The notes below the pieces were generated by a model. It was not told where the DNA came from. It ran no database searches and saw only the letters and a program-made list of their open reading frames with translations. A program made the translations under genes and the position numbers. Below, piece after piece: positions 29,767 through 38,400 of a stretch of 64,000 nucleotides of DNA; position 1 is the stretch's first letter; each line of letters starts with the position of its first letter. Source of the stretch: Streptomyces sp. NBC_00775 (GTDB lineage Bacteria; Actinomycetota; Actinomycetes; Streptomycetales; Streptomycetaceae); NCBI RefSeq assembly GCF_036347135.1, contig NZ_CP108938.1, positions 6,510,001 through 6,574,000 on the forward strand. Reading direction: 5' to 3'.

Positions 29767-31857
29767 ATGTCCCGGGACAGTGCCGCTTCGGCGCCCGGTG
29801 AGCCGGGGGTCCGTTCGGGGCGGCCTGTCGGCCGGAAGATGACGGGCTCCCACTGGGGACGGTTCATGGAGGGCGGGCTGCTCCAGGGCGGAGTCCAGGG
29901 CAGCCCGGTCCTTCGGCTGTTCATGCGCTGGGTGCGCCGTCCGCTGCTGCCCGTGATGCGGCTGTGGCGGCGCAACATCCAGCTCAAGATCGTCGTCACG
30001 ACGCTGCTGATGTCGCTGGGTGTGGTGCTGCTGCTCGGCTTCGTCGTGATCGGGCAGGTGCGCAACGGACTGCTGGACGCCAAGGTGAAGGCGTCGCAGA
30101 GCCAGGCCACGGGTGGTTTCTCGGTGGCCAAACAGAAGGCGGACGCCGCCGCGACGGCGAACGGCGCCGACGGCTCGACCGCGGACGGCCGTCAGTCCAA
30201 GAACGTCAGCCAGTGGATGGGCGACCTCGCGGAGTCCCTCTCCAGCGGTGGCCAGGGCGCCTTCGACGTGGTGACCCTCAGCTCGACCGCAGACGGCAAC
30301 GGCGGCGGCGGGCTCGCACCGCGCTACTCGGGCCAGGTCGATCCGACGGTCAGCGTGCCGCAGAACCTGCGCGCCCGAATCGACGGCAGCACGCTGGCGG
30401 CTCAGAGCTACACCCGTGTCGTCTACCGGGACGGCAGGGATTCGCAGCCGGCGCTGGTCATCGGCAAGCAGGTCAACGACCCCAACGGAGACCCGTACCA
30501 GCTCTACTACCTCTTCCCGCTGACGCAGGAGGAGAAGTCGCTGAGCCTGGTCAAGGGGACGCTCGCGACCGCCGGACTGTTCGTCGTGGTGCTGCTGGGG
30601 GCCATTGCCTGGCTCGTGGTGCGCCAGGTCGTCACGCCCGTGCGGATGGCTGCGGGGATCGCCGAGCGGCTGTCCGCCGGACGCCTCCAGGAACGTATGA
30701 AGGTCACCGGCGAGGACGACATCGCGCGGCTCGGCGAAGCCTTCAACAAGATGGCGCAGAACCTCCAGCTGAAGATCCAGCAGCTGGAGGACCTGTCGCG
30801 GATGCAGCGGCGGTTCGTGTCCGATGTGTCGCACGAGCTGCGTACGCCGCTGACGACCGTGCGGATGGCTGCCGATGTCATCCATGACGCGCGAGTGGAC
30901 TTCGACCCGGTGACCGCGCGGTCCGCGGAGTTGCTGGCGGATCAGCTGGACCGGTTCGAGTCGCTGCTCGCGGACCTGCTGGAGATCAGCCGGTTCGACG
31001 CGGGCGCGGCGGCGCTGGAAGCCGACGCGATAGACCTCCGAGAAGTCGTACGACGGGTGGTCAGCGGGGCCGAGCCGCTCGCCGAGCGCAAGGGCACGCA
31101 CATACGCGTCGTCGGTGACCAGCAGCCGGTGGTCGCCGAGGCGGATGCCCGGCGGGTGGAGCGGGTGCTGCGCAATCTCGTCGTCAACGCCGTGGAGCAC
31201 GGCGAGGGCAAGGACGTGGTGGTCAAGCTCGCCGCGGCGGGCGGGGCGGTCGCGGTCGCCGTGCGCGACTACGGCGTGGGCCTCAAGCCCGGCGAGGCGA
31301 CGCGGGTGTTCAGCCGCTTCTGGCGGGCCGACCCGGCACGCGCGCGTACCACCGGCGGCACGGGCCTCGGGCTGTCCATCGCCCTGGAGGACGCGCGGCT
31401 GCACGGCGGCTGGCTGCAGGCGTGGGGCGAGCCCGGCGGCGGTTCGCAGTTCCGGCTGACGCTGCCGCGGACAGCGGACGAGCCGCTGCGGGGGTCGCCG
31501 ATACCCCTGGAGCCCAAGGACTCACGGCGTAATCGTGGACTTAATGACGCCGGTTTGCCGGACGGCGGCGGTGGCAAGCTCGCCACTGTGCCGGTGCAGC
31601 AGCCCGTGGGAGGGGCTGTGCCGCCTCCGATGCCGCCGCGTGTGCCCATCGGGCCGCGACTGGCCGGGGTGTCGCCCACAGCCGATCCGACGGCTCTGCC
31701 GGGCAACGGCGCGCGCGTGGTGCCACGGCCCACCGGGGCCGCACGACGGGCGGACGACGCGTCCGGCGCGGGCGGGGAGCGGACCGTGGAAGGCCGCGGG
31801 ACGGACGCCGGGGAGCCGGAGGAGCTTGGACAAGGGGAGGCATTTCGTGGGCGCTGA
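29767..31857 (+). CDS. mtrB: Sensor histidine kinase MtrB
   Basis: 696 residues. Two transmembrane helices (about 78-100 and 260-285) bracket an extracytoplasmic sensor. Then come HAMP (VVTPVRMAAGIAERLSAGRL), HisKA with phosphorylated His356 in SDVSHELRTPL, and HATPase_c (NLVVNAVEHGEG, DYGVGLKPGE, TGGTGLGLSIALEDARLHGG). The last ~130 residues are a Pro/Gly/Arg-rich tail not needed for catalysis. Phosphorylates MtrA. ATG 29767 is 1 nt after the mtrA stop. Its end overlaps lpqB by 11 nt. Confidence 0.96.
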   Translation: MSRDSAASAPGEPGVRSGRPVGRKMTGSHWGRFMEGGLLQGGVQGSPVLRLFMRWVRRPLLPVMRLWRRNIQLKIVVTTLLMSLGVVLLLGFVVIGQVRNGLLDAKVKASQSQATGGFSVAKQKADAAATANGADGSTADGRQSKNVSQWMGDLAESLSSGGQGAFDVVTLSSTADGNGGGGLAPRYSGQVDPTVSVPQNLRARIDGSTLAAQSYTRVVYRDGRDSQPALVIGKQVNDPNGDPYQLYYLFPLTQEEKSLSLVKGTLATAGLFVVVLLGAIAWLVVRQVVTPVRMAAGIAERLSAGRLQERMKVTGEDDIARLGEAFNKMAQNLQLKIQQLEDLSRMQRRFVSDVSHELRTPLTTVRMAADVIHDARVDFDPVTARSAELLADQLDRFESLLADLLEISRFDAGAAALEADAIDLREVVRRVVSGAEPLAERKGTHIRVVGDQQPVVAEADARRVERVLRNLVVNAVEHGEGKDVVVKLAAAGGAVAVAVRDYGVGLKPGEATRVFSRFWRADPARARTTGGTGLGLSIALEDARLHGGWLQAWGEPGGGSQFRLTLPRTADEPLRGSPIPLEPKDSRRNRGLNDAGLPDGGGGKLATVPVQQPVGGAVPPPMPPRVPIGPRLAGVSPTADPTALPGNGARVVPRPTGAARRADDASGAGGERTVEGRGTDAGEPEELGQGEAFRGR

Positions 31858-33694
31858 CCGCGAGGGGAGCCGCGGCCGTAGACGTCCCGTGCGCTTGGCG
31901 GCGTACGTCGGTTGCGGTGCCCTGCTGCTGGCCGGGTGCGCCTCGATGCCGGACAGCGGGGATCTGCGCGACGTCGAGTCCACGCCGAGGCAGGACTCAC
32001 AGGTCCGCGTCTTCGCCATGCCGCCGCGTGAGGACGCCTCGTCCGCGGAGATCGTGCAGGGCTTTCTGGAGGCGCTCACCAGCGACGACCCGCAGTACGA
32101 GACGGCGCGCAAGTACCTGACGGCGGGCGCCCGCAAGACGTGGGATCCGGACCGGTCCACGACGGTTCTCGCGGACGCGCCGGACCCCGAACCGGCGCAC
32201 GCGGGGACCGGGGAGGACACCGGCGAGGGTTTCCTGTACCGGCTGAGCGGCGGCAAGGTCGCCACGGTCGACGCGCAGCACGCGTACGCGCCGGACGACG
32301 GCTCGTACAACAGGACGGTGCATCTCACGCGGCTGAAGAACAGCAAGCAGTGGCGCATCGACGGGCTGCCGCAGGGCGTGGTGATGGGCAAGTCCGACTT
32401 CCAGCGCAACTACGTGTCCGTCAACAAGTACTACTACGCGTCGAACGTGACCTCCGGGACGGGCGCACCGCTGGGGACCGTCGCCGATCCGGTCTATGTG
32501 CGCGAGCAGGTGGACCCGATGACGCAGATCGTCCGCGCGCTCCTGAAGGGGCCCACACGCTGGCTGGACCCGGTGGTCACGTCGAGTTTCCCCTCGGGGA
32601 CGGAGCTGAAGAAGGGCGTCGAGTCGTTGTCGCCCGACGACCGGAACCGGGTCACCGTGCCGCTGAACCGGAAGGCGGACCACGTCGGCCGGTCCCAGTG
32701 CACCAAGATGGCGGCCCAACTCCTCTACACCTTCCAGGACCTGACGCCCACCGGCGTGGTCGAGGTGGAGCTGCAGAAGTCGGACGGCTCGCAGCTGTGC
32801 GTGGTCACCGAGGTCCAGGCCAAGAGCATCGCCGCGCACGGTACGGGGCAGCGTCCCGAGTACCAGTACTTCATCGACGACCATCAGCGGCTCGTGCGGA
32901 TGCCCAGCGCCAACAGTGACAAGAAGCCCGAGCCGGTGCCCGGTGCGCTGGGGGAGGGCGACAAGAAGCTGCGGTCGGCCGCGGTGTCGCGGGACGAGAG
33001 CAGCGCGGCCGGCGTGTCGGCCGACGGGAGTTCGCTGTACGTCGGGTCGCTGGTGTCGGGCGGCTCGCTCGGCGAAGCGGTGCTGCACAGCCAGGGCAAG
33101 ACGGCGGACGACCGGCTGACGACGCCCAGCTGGGACGCGCAGGGCGACCTGTGGGTGGCCGACCGTGACCCGAAGAACCCCCGGCTGCTTCTGTTGCAGA
33201 AGGGCGCGGGCGAACCGCTGGTGGTCCAGACTCCGAACCTCGACGGGCGTGTCGAGGCCGTGCGGGTGGCCGCCGACGGGGTGCGGATCGCCCTGATCGT
33301 CGAGAAGGACGGCAAGAGGTCGCTGCAGATCGGGCGCATCGTGCGCGACTCCCAGACCGGTGAGCGGCCCGCCGTCTCGATCATCGAACCGCGTTCCGTG
33401 GCACCCCAGCTGGAGGAGGTCACGGCCATGTCGTGGGCCGGGGACAACCGGCTCGTGGTCGTCGGAAGCGAGAAGGGGGGCGTCCAGCAGATGCGGTACG
33501 TCCAGGTCGACGGCTCCACTCCGGTGGGCACCGCACCTTCCGCGCTGACGGGCGTCAAGGAGATCGCCGCGTCCGAGGACGAGCGGCTGCCGCTGGTGGC
33601 GCACTCGCTCGAGGACGGGATCGTACGGCTGTCGTCCGGGGAGCAGTGGCAGAAGGTGGACAAGGACGGGACGGCGCCGGTCTATCCGGGGTAG
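31847..33694 (+). CDS. lpqB: Lipoprotein LpqB, MtrAB accessory protein
   Basis: 615 residues. Lipobox LLLAGC with Cys31 after an Arg-rich n-region. A GerMN-type domain lies in the middle (about 200-330) and a C-terminal LpqB beta-propeller follows (YQYFIDDHQRLVRMP, then repeated V-A-A-D-G-V-R-I-A blades). In actinobacteria LpqB binds the MtrB sensor region and tunes MtrA phosphorylation. GTG 31847 has AAGGGGAGG 7 nt upstream and lies inside the mtrB 3' end. A hairpin follows the stop. Confidence 0.95.
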   Translation: MGADREGSRGRRRPVRLAAYVGCGALLLAGCASMPDSGDLRDVESTPRQDSQVRVFAMPPREDASSAEIVQGFLEALTSDDPQYETARKYLTAGARKTWDPDRSTTVLADAPDPEPAHAGTGEDTGEGFLYRLSGGKVATVDAQHAYAPDDGSYNRTVHLTRLKNSKQWRIDGLPQGVVMGKSDFQRNYVSVNKYYYASNVTSGTGAPLGTVADPVYVREQVDPMTQIVRALLKGPTRWLDPVVTSSFPSGTELKKGVESLSPDDRNRVTVPLNRKADHVGRSQCTKMAAQLLYTFQDLTPTGVVEVELQKSDGSQLCVVTEVQAKSIAAHGTGQRPEYQYFIDDHQRLVRMPSANSDKKPEPVPGALGEGDKKLRSAAVSRDESSAAGVSADGSSLYVGSLVSGGSLGEAVLHSQGKTADDRLTTPSWDAQGDLWVADRDPKNPRLLLLQKGAGEPLVVQTPNLDGRVEAVRVAADGVRIALIVEKDGKRSLQIGRIVRDSQTGERPAVSIIEPRSVAPQLEEVTAMSWAGDNRLVVVGSEKGGVQQMRYVQVDGSTPVGTAPSALTGVKEIAASEDERLPLVAHSLEDGIVRLSSGEQWQKVDKDGTAPVYPG

Positions 33695-33741
33695 GCCCTG
33701 CTCGTGTCGCTGGTTTTCCCTGTTTCCCCTGGTTTTCCCTG

Positions 33742-33773
33742 GTGGGCCCGCCCCTGTTGTGGGGTGGGCCCAC
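33742..33773 (+). terminator. Hairpin after mtrAB-lpqB
   Basis: GTGGGCCCGCCCC (33742-33754) pairs with GGGGTGGGCCCAC (33761-33773) with one G-T wobble and a 6-nt loop. Confidence 0.75.
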
Positions 33774-33854
33774 TTGCCTTTCCGGGGCGGGGACGGCCTG
33801 CCTCCTGTGCTGGCGGGCCCGGTGCGGGACTGCCGTGAGGACGGCTGTGACCAG

Positions 33855-33887
33855 TTATCAACAGGGAGTTGTCCAGAGTTATCCACA
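33855..33887 (+). promoter_or_regulatory. Three tandem DnaA-box-like sites
   Basis: TTATCAACA (33855), TTGTCCAGA (33869) and TTATCCACA (33879) lie in the same orientation within 33 bp. The last equals the E. coli DnaA consensus, and Streptomyces boxes are of the TTGTCCACA type. Site is 41 nt upstream of the ComF-like start, so DnaA might regulate that gene or be titrated here (inference). Confidence 0.55.
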
Positions 33888-33927
33888 GGGGTGGCCGGGC
33901 GGCCCATGCGTTGGCACAGTGGTGGGC

Positions 33928-34923
33928 ATGCGGGGGTGGTGGCAGGACCTCACCGATCTGGTGCTGCCGGCCGAGTGCGGAGGCTGCGGGAGGCCTCGCA
34001 CGGTGCTCTGCCCTGAGTGCCGTGCCGCCCTGACCGGGGCCGCACCGTGCCGGGTGCGACCGGTGCCGGAGCCGCCCGGGCTGCCGGTGGTGCACGCGGC
34101 GGCTCCCTACGAGGACGAGGTACGGGCCGTGCTGCTCGCCCACAAGGAACGGGGCGCGCTGGCGCTCGCGGCGCCGCTCGGAGTGGCCCTGGCGGGGGCT
34201 GTGCGGGCGGGGCTGGGGTACGTACGACGTCCTGGTGCGGACGGAGGGCTCACGGCTCCGGAGGGGCGGCTGAGGCTCGGGAAGGGGCAACTGTGGGGCG
34301 AGGGCGACCGGGCCGGGGCCGGCGGACAGCGGCCATGGCGCGAAGACGACCGGCTCGGCGGCGGTGAGTGGCTGCCGTCGGGGAACGGCCGGGTGCCGCT
34401 GGGAGCTGCCGGTGGAGTCGAGCGAGGGCCCGTGCTGCTCGTTCCCGTGCCGTCGGCGCGGTGGGCGGTGCGGGCGCGGGGGCACGACCCGGCGCGGCGG
34501 ATCGCGCTCGCGGCGGCGGGTGAGCTGCGGCGTACGGGGACGCCGGCCCGGGTGCTGAGCGTGCTGCGGCAGCGGCGTGCCGTGGCCGACCAGTCGGGGC
34601 TCAACTCCCGGCAGCGGCTGGACAATCTCGCGGGCGCCCTGGAGGTGGCTGCCGGGGGTGCCCGGCTGCTGGCGGGCGGCGGCCTGGTCGTGCTCGTGGA
34701 CGACCTGATGACGACGGGCGCCTCGTTGACGGAGGCCGCGCGGGCCGTACGGGCCGTGGAGGCAGCCGTACGGGCCGTGGAGGCAAGGGGCGAGAGGGCG
34801 GATCTGACAGAAGTGGTCCCGCGAATGGCGGAGACGGGTGAAGTCGGAGACACCGGCTGCGACACGATCTGCGCGGCTGTGATCGCAGCACCGCCAGACT
34901 CGTTCGAAATAAACCGGAACTGA
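33928..34923 (+). CDS. ComF-family phosphoribosyltransferase with internal insert
   Basis: 331 residues. N-terminal zinc finger Cys17/Cys20 and Cys28/Cys31 (PAECGGCGRPRTVLCPECR), a phosphoribosyltransferase fold with SARWAVRARGHDPARRI, and the PRPP loop VVLVDDLMTTGASLTEAARAV (about 252-272). Between about residues 95 and 168 lies a Gly/Arg/Trp-rich low-complexity insert absent from ordinary ComF (usual length ~220-250). A 21-bp tandem duplication near the 3' end encodes AVRAVEA twice. Start could be ATG 33928 or GTG 33922/33919, none with a clear ribosome site. Related to DNA-uptake ComF; in Streptomyces its role is unknown. Confidence 0.85.
   Translation: MRGWWQDLTDLVLPAECGGCGRPRTVLCPECRAALTGAAPCRVRPVPEPPGLPVVHAAAPYEDEVRAVLLAHKERGALALAAPLGVALAGAVRAGLGYVRRPGADGGLTAPEGRLRLGKGQLWGEGDRAGAGGQRPWREDDRLGGGEWLPSGNGRVPLGAAGGVERGPVLLVPVPSARWAVRARGHDPARRIALAAAGELRRTGTPARVLSVLRQRRAVADQSGLNSRQRLDNLAGALEVAAGGARLLAGGGLVVLVDDLMTTGASLTEAARAVRAVEAAVRAVEARGERADLTEVVPRMAETGEVGDTGCDTICAAVIAAPPDSFEINRN
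34744..34785 (+). repeat. 21-bp tandem duplication inside the ComF-like gene
   Basis: GCCGTACGGGCCGTGGAGGCA (given as 34744-34764) is repeated exactly at 34765-34785, in frame, duplicating seven residues in the C-terminal helix. Confidence 0.9.
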
Positions 34924-35239
34924 CTGAGAACTTGCATCGTTGCAGGTAATGAGAGGGTCAATTCACCTGAACGGAGGTACGTCGCGGTAGAGGGTGACGA
35001 CATCCGTCCGGGCGAGATATGTTCGGTTGTGAGGCAATGGCGCATGGCCGTACCTCGAACATCTCAATGCTGTGCTGCGGGTTTTTGGCAATCACCCGCG
35101 TCGGTGGGGTGGAGATCTTGCCCATGGGGGAGGAGGAGGTGAAAGTCACCGAGTCCGAGGTTCCGGGGCTCACCGGAACCTGGTGCAAAAGGGAGATGCT
35201 CCGCCAGTGGAGCGGGGCTATCCGGGAACGGAGTTCTGC
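34924..35239 (+). promoter_or_regulatory. Upstream region of hpf
   Basis: 316 bp without a convincing gene. It has a short hairpin GCGGGT...ACCCGC (about 35078-35100), two GGAGG-rich stretches (about 34974 and 35130) and an unconserved in-frame ATG series. It probably contains stress-responsive promoter(s) for hpf, but I cannot assign a sigma factor. Confidence 0.4.
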
Positions 35240-35932
35240 GTGGACATCGTCGTCAAGGGCCGCAAGACCGAGGTGCCCGAGAGGTTCCGCAAGCACGTGG
35301 CCGAGAAGCTGAAGCTGGAGAAGATCCAGAAGCTCGATGGCAAGGTGATCAGCCTCGACGTCGAGGTGTCCAAGGAGCCCAACCCCCGACAGGCCGACCG
35401 TTGTGACCGAGTGGAGATCACGCTCCGCTCCCGCGGTCCGGTGATCCGGGCGGAGGCAGCGGCGAGCGATCCGTATGCAGCACTCGACCTGGCCGCGGAC
35501 AAGCTCGAAGCCCGGCTGCGCAAGCAGCACGACAAGCGCTATACCCGCCGTGGCAACGGCAGGATCTCGGCCGCCGAGGTCGCCGACCACGTCCCGGGTG
35601 CCGCGACGCTGAACGGCAACGGCAGCGTCGTCCACGACGAGGAACCCGACAGTGTGCCGACCAAGAGGATCGGCTCCCTCGAGGTCATGGGTGAAGGCCC
35701 TCTCGTCGTCCGTGAGAAGACCCACGTGGCTGCCCCGACGACGCTCGACCAGGCGCTCTACGAGATGGAGCTGGTCGGGCACGACTTCTATCTGTTCGTC
35801 GACTCGGAGACGAAGGAACCGAGTGTCGTCTACCGACGGCACGCGTACGACTACGGCGTCATCCGCCTCAACACGGACCCGATGGTCGCCGAGGGCGGAG
35901 CGGATGCGCCGGGCGGTGCGCTCGGCGGCTGA
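35240..35932 (+). CDS. hpf: Ribosome hibernation promoting factor, long form
   Basis: 230 residues. The N-terminal RaiA/YfiA fold begins VDIVVKGRKTEVPERFRKHV and includes the ITLRSRGPVIRAEA strand and HDKRYTRRG. A variable linker (~110-165) joins the C-terminal dimerisation domain (ALYEMELVGHDFYLFVDSET, VVYRRHAYDYGVIRL). Long HPF alone drives 100S ribosome dimers in stationary phase. GTG 35240 has CGGAG 6 nt upstream; longer in-frame starts add non-conserved sequence. Confidence 0.93.
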   Translation: MDIVVKGRKTEVPERFRKHVAEKLKLEKIQKLDGKVISLDVEVSKEPNPRQADRCDRVEITLRSRGPVIRAEAAASDPYAALDLAADKLEARLRKQHDKRYTRRGNGRISAAEVADHVPGAATLNGNGSVVHDEEPDSVPTKRIGSLEVMGEGPLVVREKTHVAAPTTLDQALYEMELVGHDFYLFVDSETKEPSVVYRRHAYDYGVIRLNTDPMVAEGGADAPGGALGG

Positions 35933-35954
35933 CCCTCCGCGGTGACAGCTGAGT

Positions 35955-35993
35955 CGGTGCCCCTGGAGCGCGTGTGCGCCCCCAGGGGCACCG
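35955..35993 (+). terminator. hpf terminator hairpin
   Basis: CGGTGCCCCTGG (35955-35966) and CCAGGGGCACCG (35982-35993) form a perfect 12-bp stem, 22 nt after the hpf stop. Confidence 0.8.
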
Positions 35994-36138
35994 GTGTGCG
36001 ACCACTTCGCAACCCGCTCTGTCACCGCACTGTCGTCCGGGCATGAAATCATGGCCGCACCGGCTCCAACCGGTGGGCCGTTGCCTTGGGTTGGCGATGG
36101 CACAGGAACACAGGCCACGGCCTTCAGGGGGAGGAACG

Positions 36139-36885
36139 ATGGCGGACAGCTTCGGACCGATGCGTGACGACGATGCCGACGACGGCGTCGTCGGCATGGG
36201 CCCGGACGCGGGCTCCCCACGCAAGGAGCCCATCAGGGTCCTTGTCGTGGACGACCACGCCCTCTTCCGCCGCGGTCTGGAGATCGTGCTCGCGGCCGAG
36301 GAGGACATCCAGGTCGTCGGTGAGGCGGGCGACGGGGCGGAGGCGGTCGACAAGGCGGCCGACCTGCTGCCCGACATCGTGCTGATGGACGTACGCATGC
36401 CGAAGCGTGGCGGCATCGAGGCGTGCACCTCCATCAAGGAGGTCGCCCCCAGCGCGAAGATCATCATGCTGACGATCAGCGACGAGGAGGCCGACCTCTA
36501 CGACGCGATCAAGGCTGGTGCCACGGGTTATCTCCTCAAGGAGATCTCCACGGACGAGGTGGCCACGGCCATCCGCGCGGTGGCCGACGGGCAGTCGCAG
36601 ATCAGCCCCTCGATGGCGTCGAAACTCCTCACCGAGTTCAAGTCGATGATCCAGCGGACCGATGAGCGGCGGCTGGTGCCCGCGCCGCGGCTCACCGATC
36701 GTGAGCTGGAGGTTCTCAAGCTCGTCGCGACCGGGATGAACAACCGGGACATCGCCAAGCAGTTGTTCATCTCCGAGAACACGGTGAAGAACCACGTGCG
36801 CAACATCCTGGAGAAGCTGCAGCTGCATTCCAGGATGGAGGCCGTGGTGTACGCGATGCGGGAGAAGATCCTGGAGATCCGCTAG
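36139..36885 (+). CDS. Orphan LuxR/NarL-type response regulator
   Basis: 248 residues. A 35-residue acidic N-terminal extension, then a receiver domain ([16 protein letters not shown]; Asp84 in [11 protein letters not shown]) and a LuxR helix-turn-helix ([37 protein letters not shown], about 186-240). ATG 36139 follows a strong GGGGGAGG. No kinase gene is adjacent. Well conserved in this position in Streptomyces, but the regulon is unknown to me. Confidence 0.93.
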   Translation: MADSFGPMRDDDADDGVVGMGPDAGSPRKEPIRVLVVDDHALFRRGLEIVLAAEEDIQVVGEAGDGAEAVDKAADLLPDIVLMDVRMPKRGGIEACTSIKEVAPSAKIIMLTISDEEADLYDAIKAGATGYLLKEISTDEVATAIRAVADGQSQISPSMASKLLTEFKSMIQRTDERRLVPAPRLTDRELEVLKLVATGMNNRDIAKQLFISENTVKNHVRNILEKLQLHSRMEAVVYAMREKILEIR

Positions 36886-36916
36886 CCGCGCCCAGGCCGG
36901 TCGACCTGGTCCGTGG

Positions 36917-38092
36917 TTACGCGAGGGCGCGCGACAGCTCCCTGGTCAGGGGGTCGCGCAGCTCTGGGGCGTCCACTCGTTCCAGGCGTACGTTTGTGCA
37001 GTCCACCCAGCTCGCGGCCTCCACCAGGGCCTGGGCCACCGCCGGGACCGCCTTGGGGCCGTCCAGAGTGACCTGCTTGGCGACCAGGGTGCGGCCCTCG
37101 CGGGCGGGGTCCACGCGGCCGACGAGATGGCCGCCGGCCAGGACCGGCATCGCGAAGTAGCCGTAGATCCGCTTCGGCTTGGGTGTGTACGCCTCCAGGC
37201 GGTGGGTGAAGCCGAAGATGCGCTCCGTGCGGGCCCGTTCCCAGATGAGTGAGTCGAACGGTGACAGCAGCGTCGTACGGTGGCGGCCGCGCGGGGCCGT
37301 CTCCAAGGCTGCCGGGTCGGCCCAGGCCGGTTTGCCCCAGCCCTCCACCGTCACGGGGACCAGGCCCGAGTCCGCGATGACCGCGTCGACCTGCTCGCCC
37401 TTGAGGCGGTGGTAGTCGGCGATGTCCGCGCGTGTGCCGACGCCGAGGGACTGGCCCGCGAGGCGGACGAGGCGGCGCAGGCATTCCGTGTCGTCCAGCT
37501 CGTCGTGGAGCAGCGCCTCGGGGATGGCGCGCTCGGCCAGGTCGTACACCCGCTTCCAGCCGCGGCGTTCCGTGCACACCACCTCGCCGTACATCAGGGC
37601 GCGCTCGACGGCGACCTTGGTGCCCGACCAGTCCCACCACTCGCTGGTCTTCTTCGCGCCGCCCAATTCTGTGGCTGTGAGGGGGCCTTCGGTGCGGAGC
37701 TGTTTGATGACCTGGTCGTAGGTGCCGTCCGGCAGGGCGTGGTTCCAGTGCGGGCGGGATCTGTAGGCGCGGCGGCGGAAGGCGAAGTGGGGCCACTCCT
37801 CGACGGGGAGGATGCAGGCCGCGTGGGACCAGTACTCGAAGGCGTGGGTGTCGGTCCAGTAGGCCTGGTCGACCGTTGTGCGGCCTACTGCGCCGAGGCG
37901 GGCGTACGGGATGAGTTCGTGGGAGCGGGCGAGGACGGAGATGGTGTCGAGTTGGACCGCGCCCAGGTGTCGTAGGACTCCGCGGACGCCGGACCTGCGG
38001 TCCGGGGCGCCCAGGAAGCCCTGGGCCCGGAGGGCGAGGCGGCGGGCTTCGTCGGTGGAGAGCTCGGTGGTGGGACGCGGGAGGCTCGTCAT
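36917..38092 (-). CDS. YcaQ/AlkX-type winged-helix DNA glycosylase homologue
   Basis: 391 residues. Tandem winged-helix HTH_42 fold: LALRAQGFLG at the start, LGAVQLDTISVLARSHELIPYARLG-like motif at about 46-70, AFEYWSHAACILP, and LLSPFDSLIWERARTERIFGF at about 285-306. The Q-L-D triplet fits the Q-hydrophobic-D catalytic motif of YcaQ/AlkX glycosylases, which excise alkylated bases and unhook interstrand crosslinks. The AlkZ-type self-resistance enzymes have Q-x-Q instead. ATG 38092; poor ribosome site. Convergent with the preceding response regulator. Confidence 0.85.
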   Translation of the reverse strand: MTSLPRPTTELSTDEARRLALRAQGFLGAPDRRSGVRGVLRHLGAVQLDTISVLARSHELIPYARLGAVGRTTVDQAYWTDTHAFEYWSHAACILPVEEWPHFAFRRRAYRSRPHWNHALPDGTYDQVIKQLRTEGPLTATELGGAKKTSEWWDWSGTKVAVERALMYGEVVCTERRGWKRVYDLAERAIPEALLHDELDDTECLRRLVRLAGQSLGVGTRADIADYHRLKGEQVDAVIADSGLVPVTVEGWGKPAWADPAALETAPRGRHRTTLLSPFDSLIWERARTERIFGFTHRLEAYTPKPKRIYGYFAMPVLAGGHLVGRVDPAREGRTLVAKQVTLDGPKAVPAVAQALVEAASWVDCTNVRLERVDAPELRDPLTRELSRALA

Positions 38093-38400
38093 GCCCACAC
38101 GGTAGGCGGTGCCACTGACAACGGGGTGGGGGTGGGGTTTTGGGGGGCATGGCAGGGGTGGGCGGTGGGTTCCTGGGGGGCGGCGGCTGTGTTGCCCCAC
38201 CGGGTTTCGCCCCCGCCGCCCCTACCCGTCCCATCCCCCAGGGGCTCCGCCCCTTCGACCCCGGGGTGGGTTCTTTGGGTGCGGGTGGGTGGGGGCTGGG
38301 CGCGCCCACGCGGCGGAGCCGCATATCGACACAGCCCCGCGCCCCTTTCTGGGGGGCTGCGCCCCTCAGACCCCCGCATCCGGCCTGAACGGGCTTGTCC
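38093..38400. other. Intergenic region with dispersed repeat
   Basis: 308 bp without a gene. Most of it (38206-38400) is a second composite repeat; the remainder (38110-38200) is G-rich on the plus strand. Confidence 0.7.
38206..38400. repeat. Second copy of the composite intergenic repeat
   Basis: 38206-38237 matches 6370-6400, and 38269-38300 (GGTTCTTTGGGTGCGGGTGG...) matches about 6409-6435 in the same order and orientation. Short hairpins AGGGGCTCCGCCCCT and GGGGCTGCGCCCC-like pairs are embedded. This copy lacks the large GCGCAGTTCCCC palindrome. Confidence 0.7.

Noticed and set aside
35019..35312. 97-codon frame upstream of hpf
   Set aside because: It overlaps the hpf start out of frame and has no conserved features; only the GTG 35240 frame matches a protein family.
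38093..38400. Small rightward frames inside the repeat region (e.g. 38109-38516)
   Set aside because: They consist of translated repeat DNA with Gly/Pro/Arg bias and lack ribosome sites.
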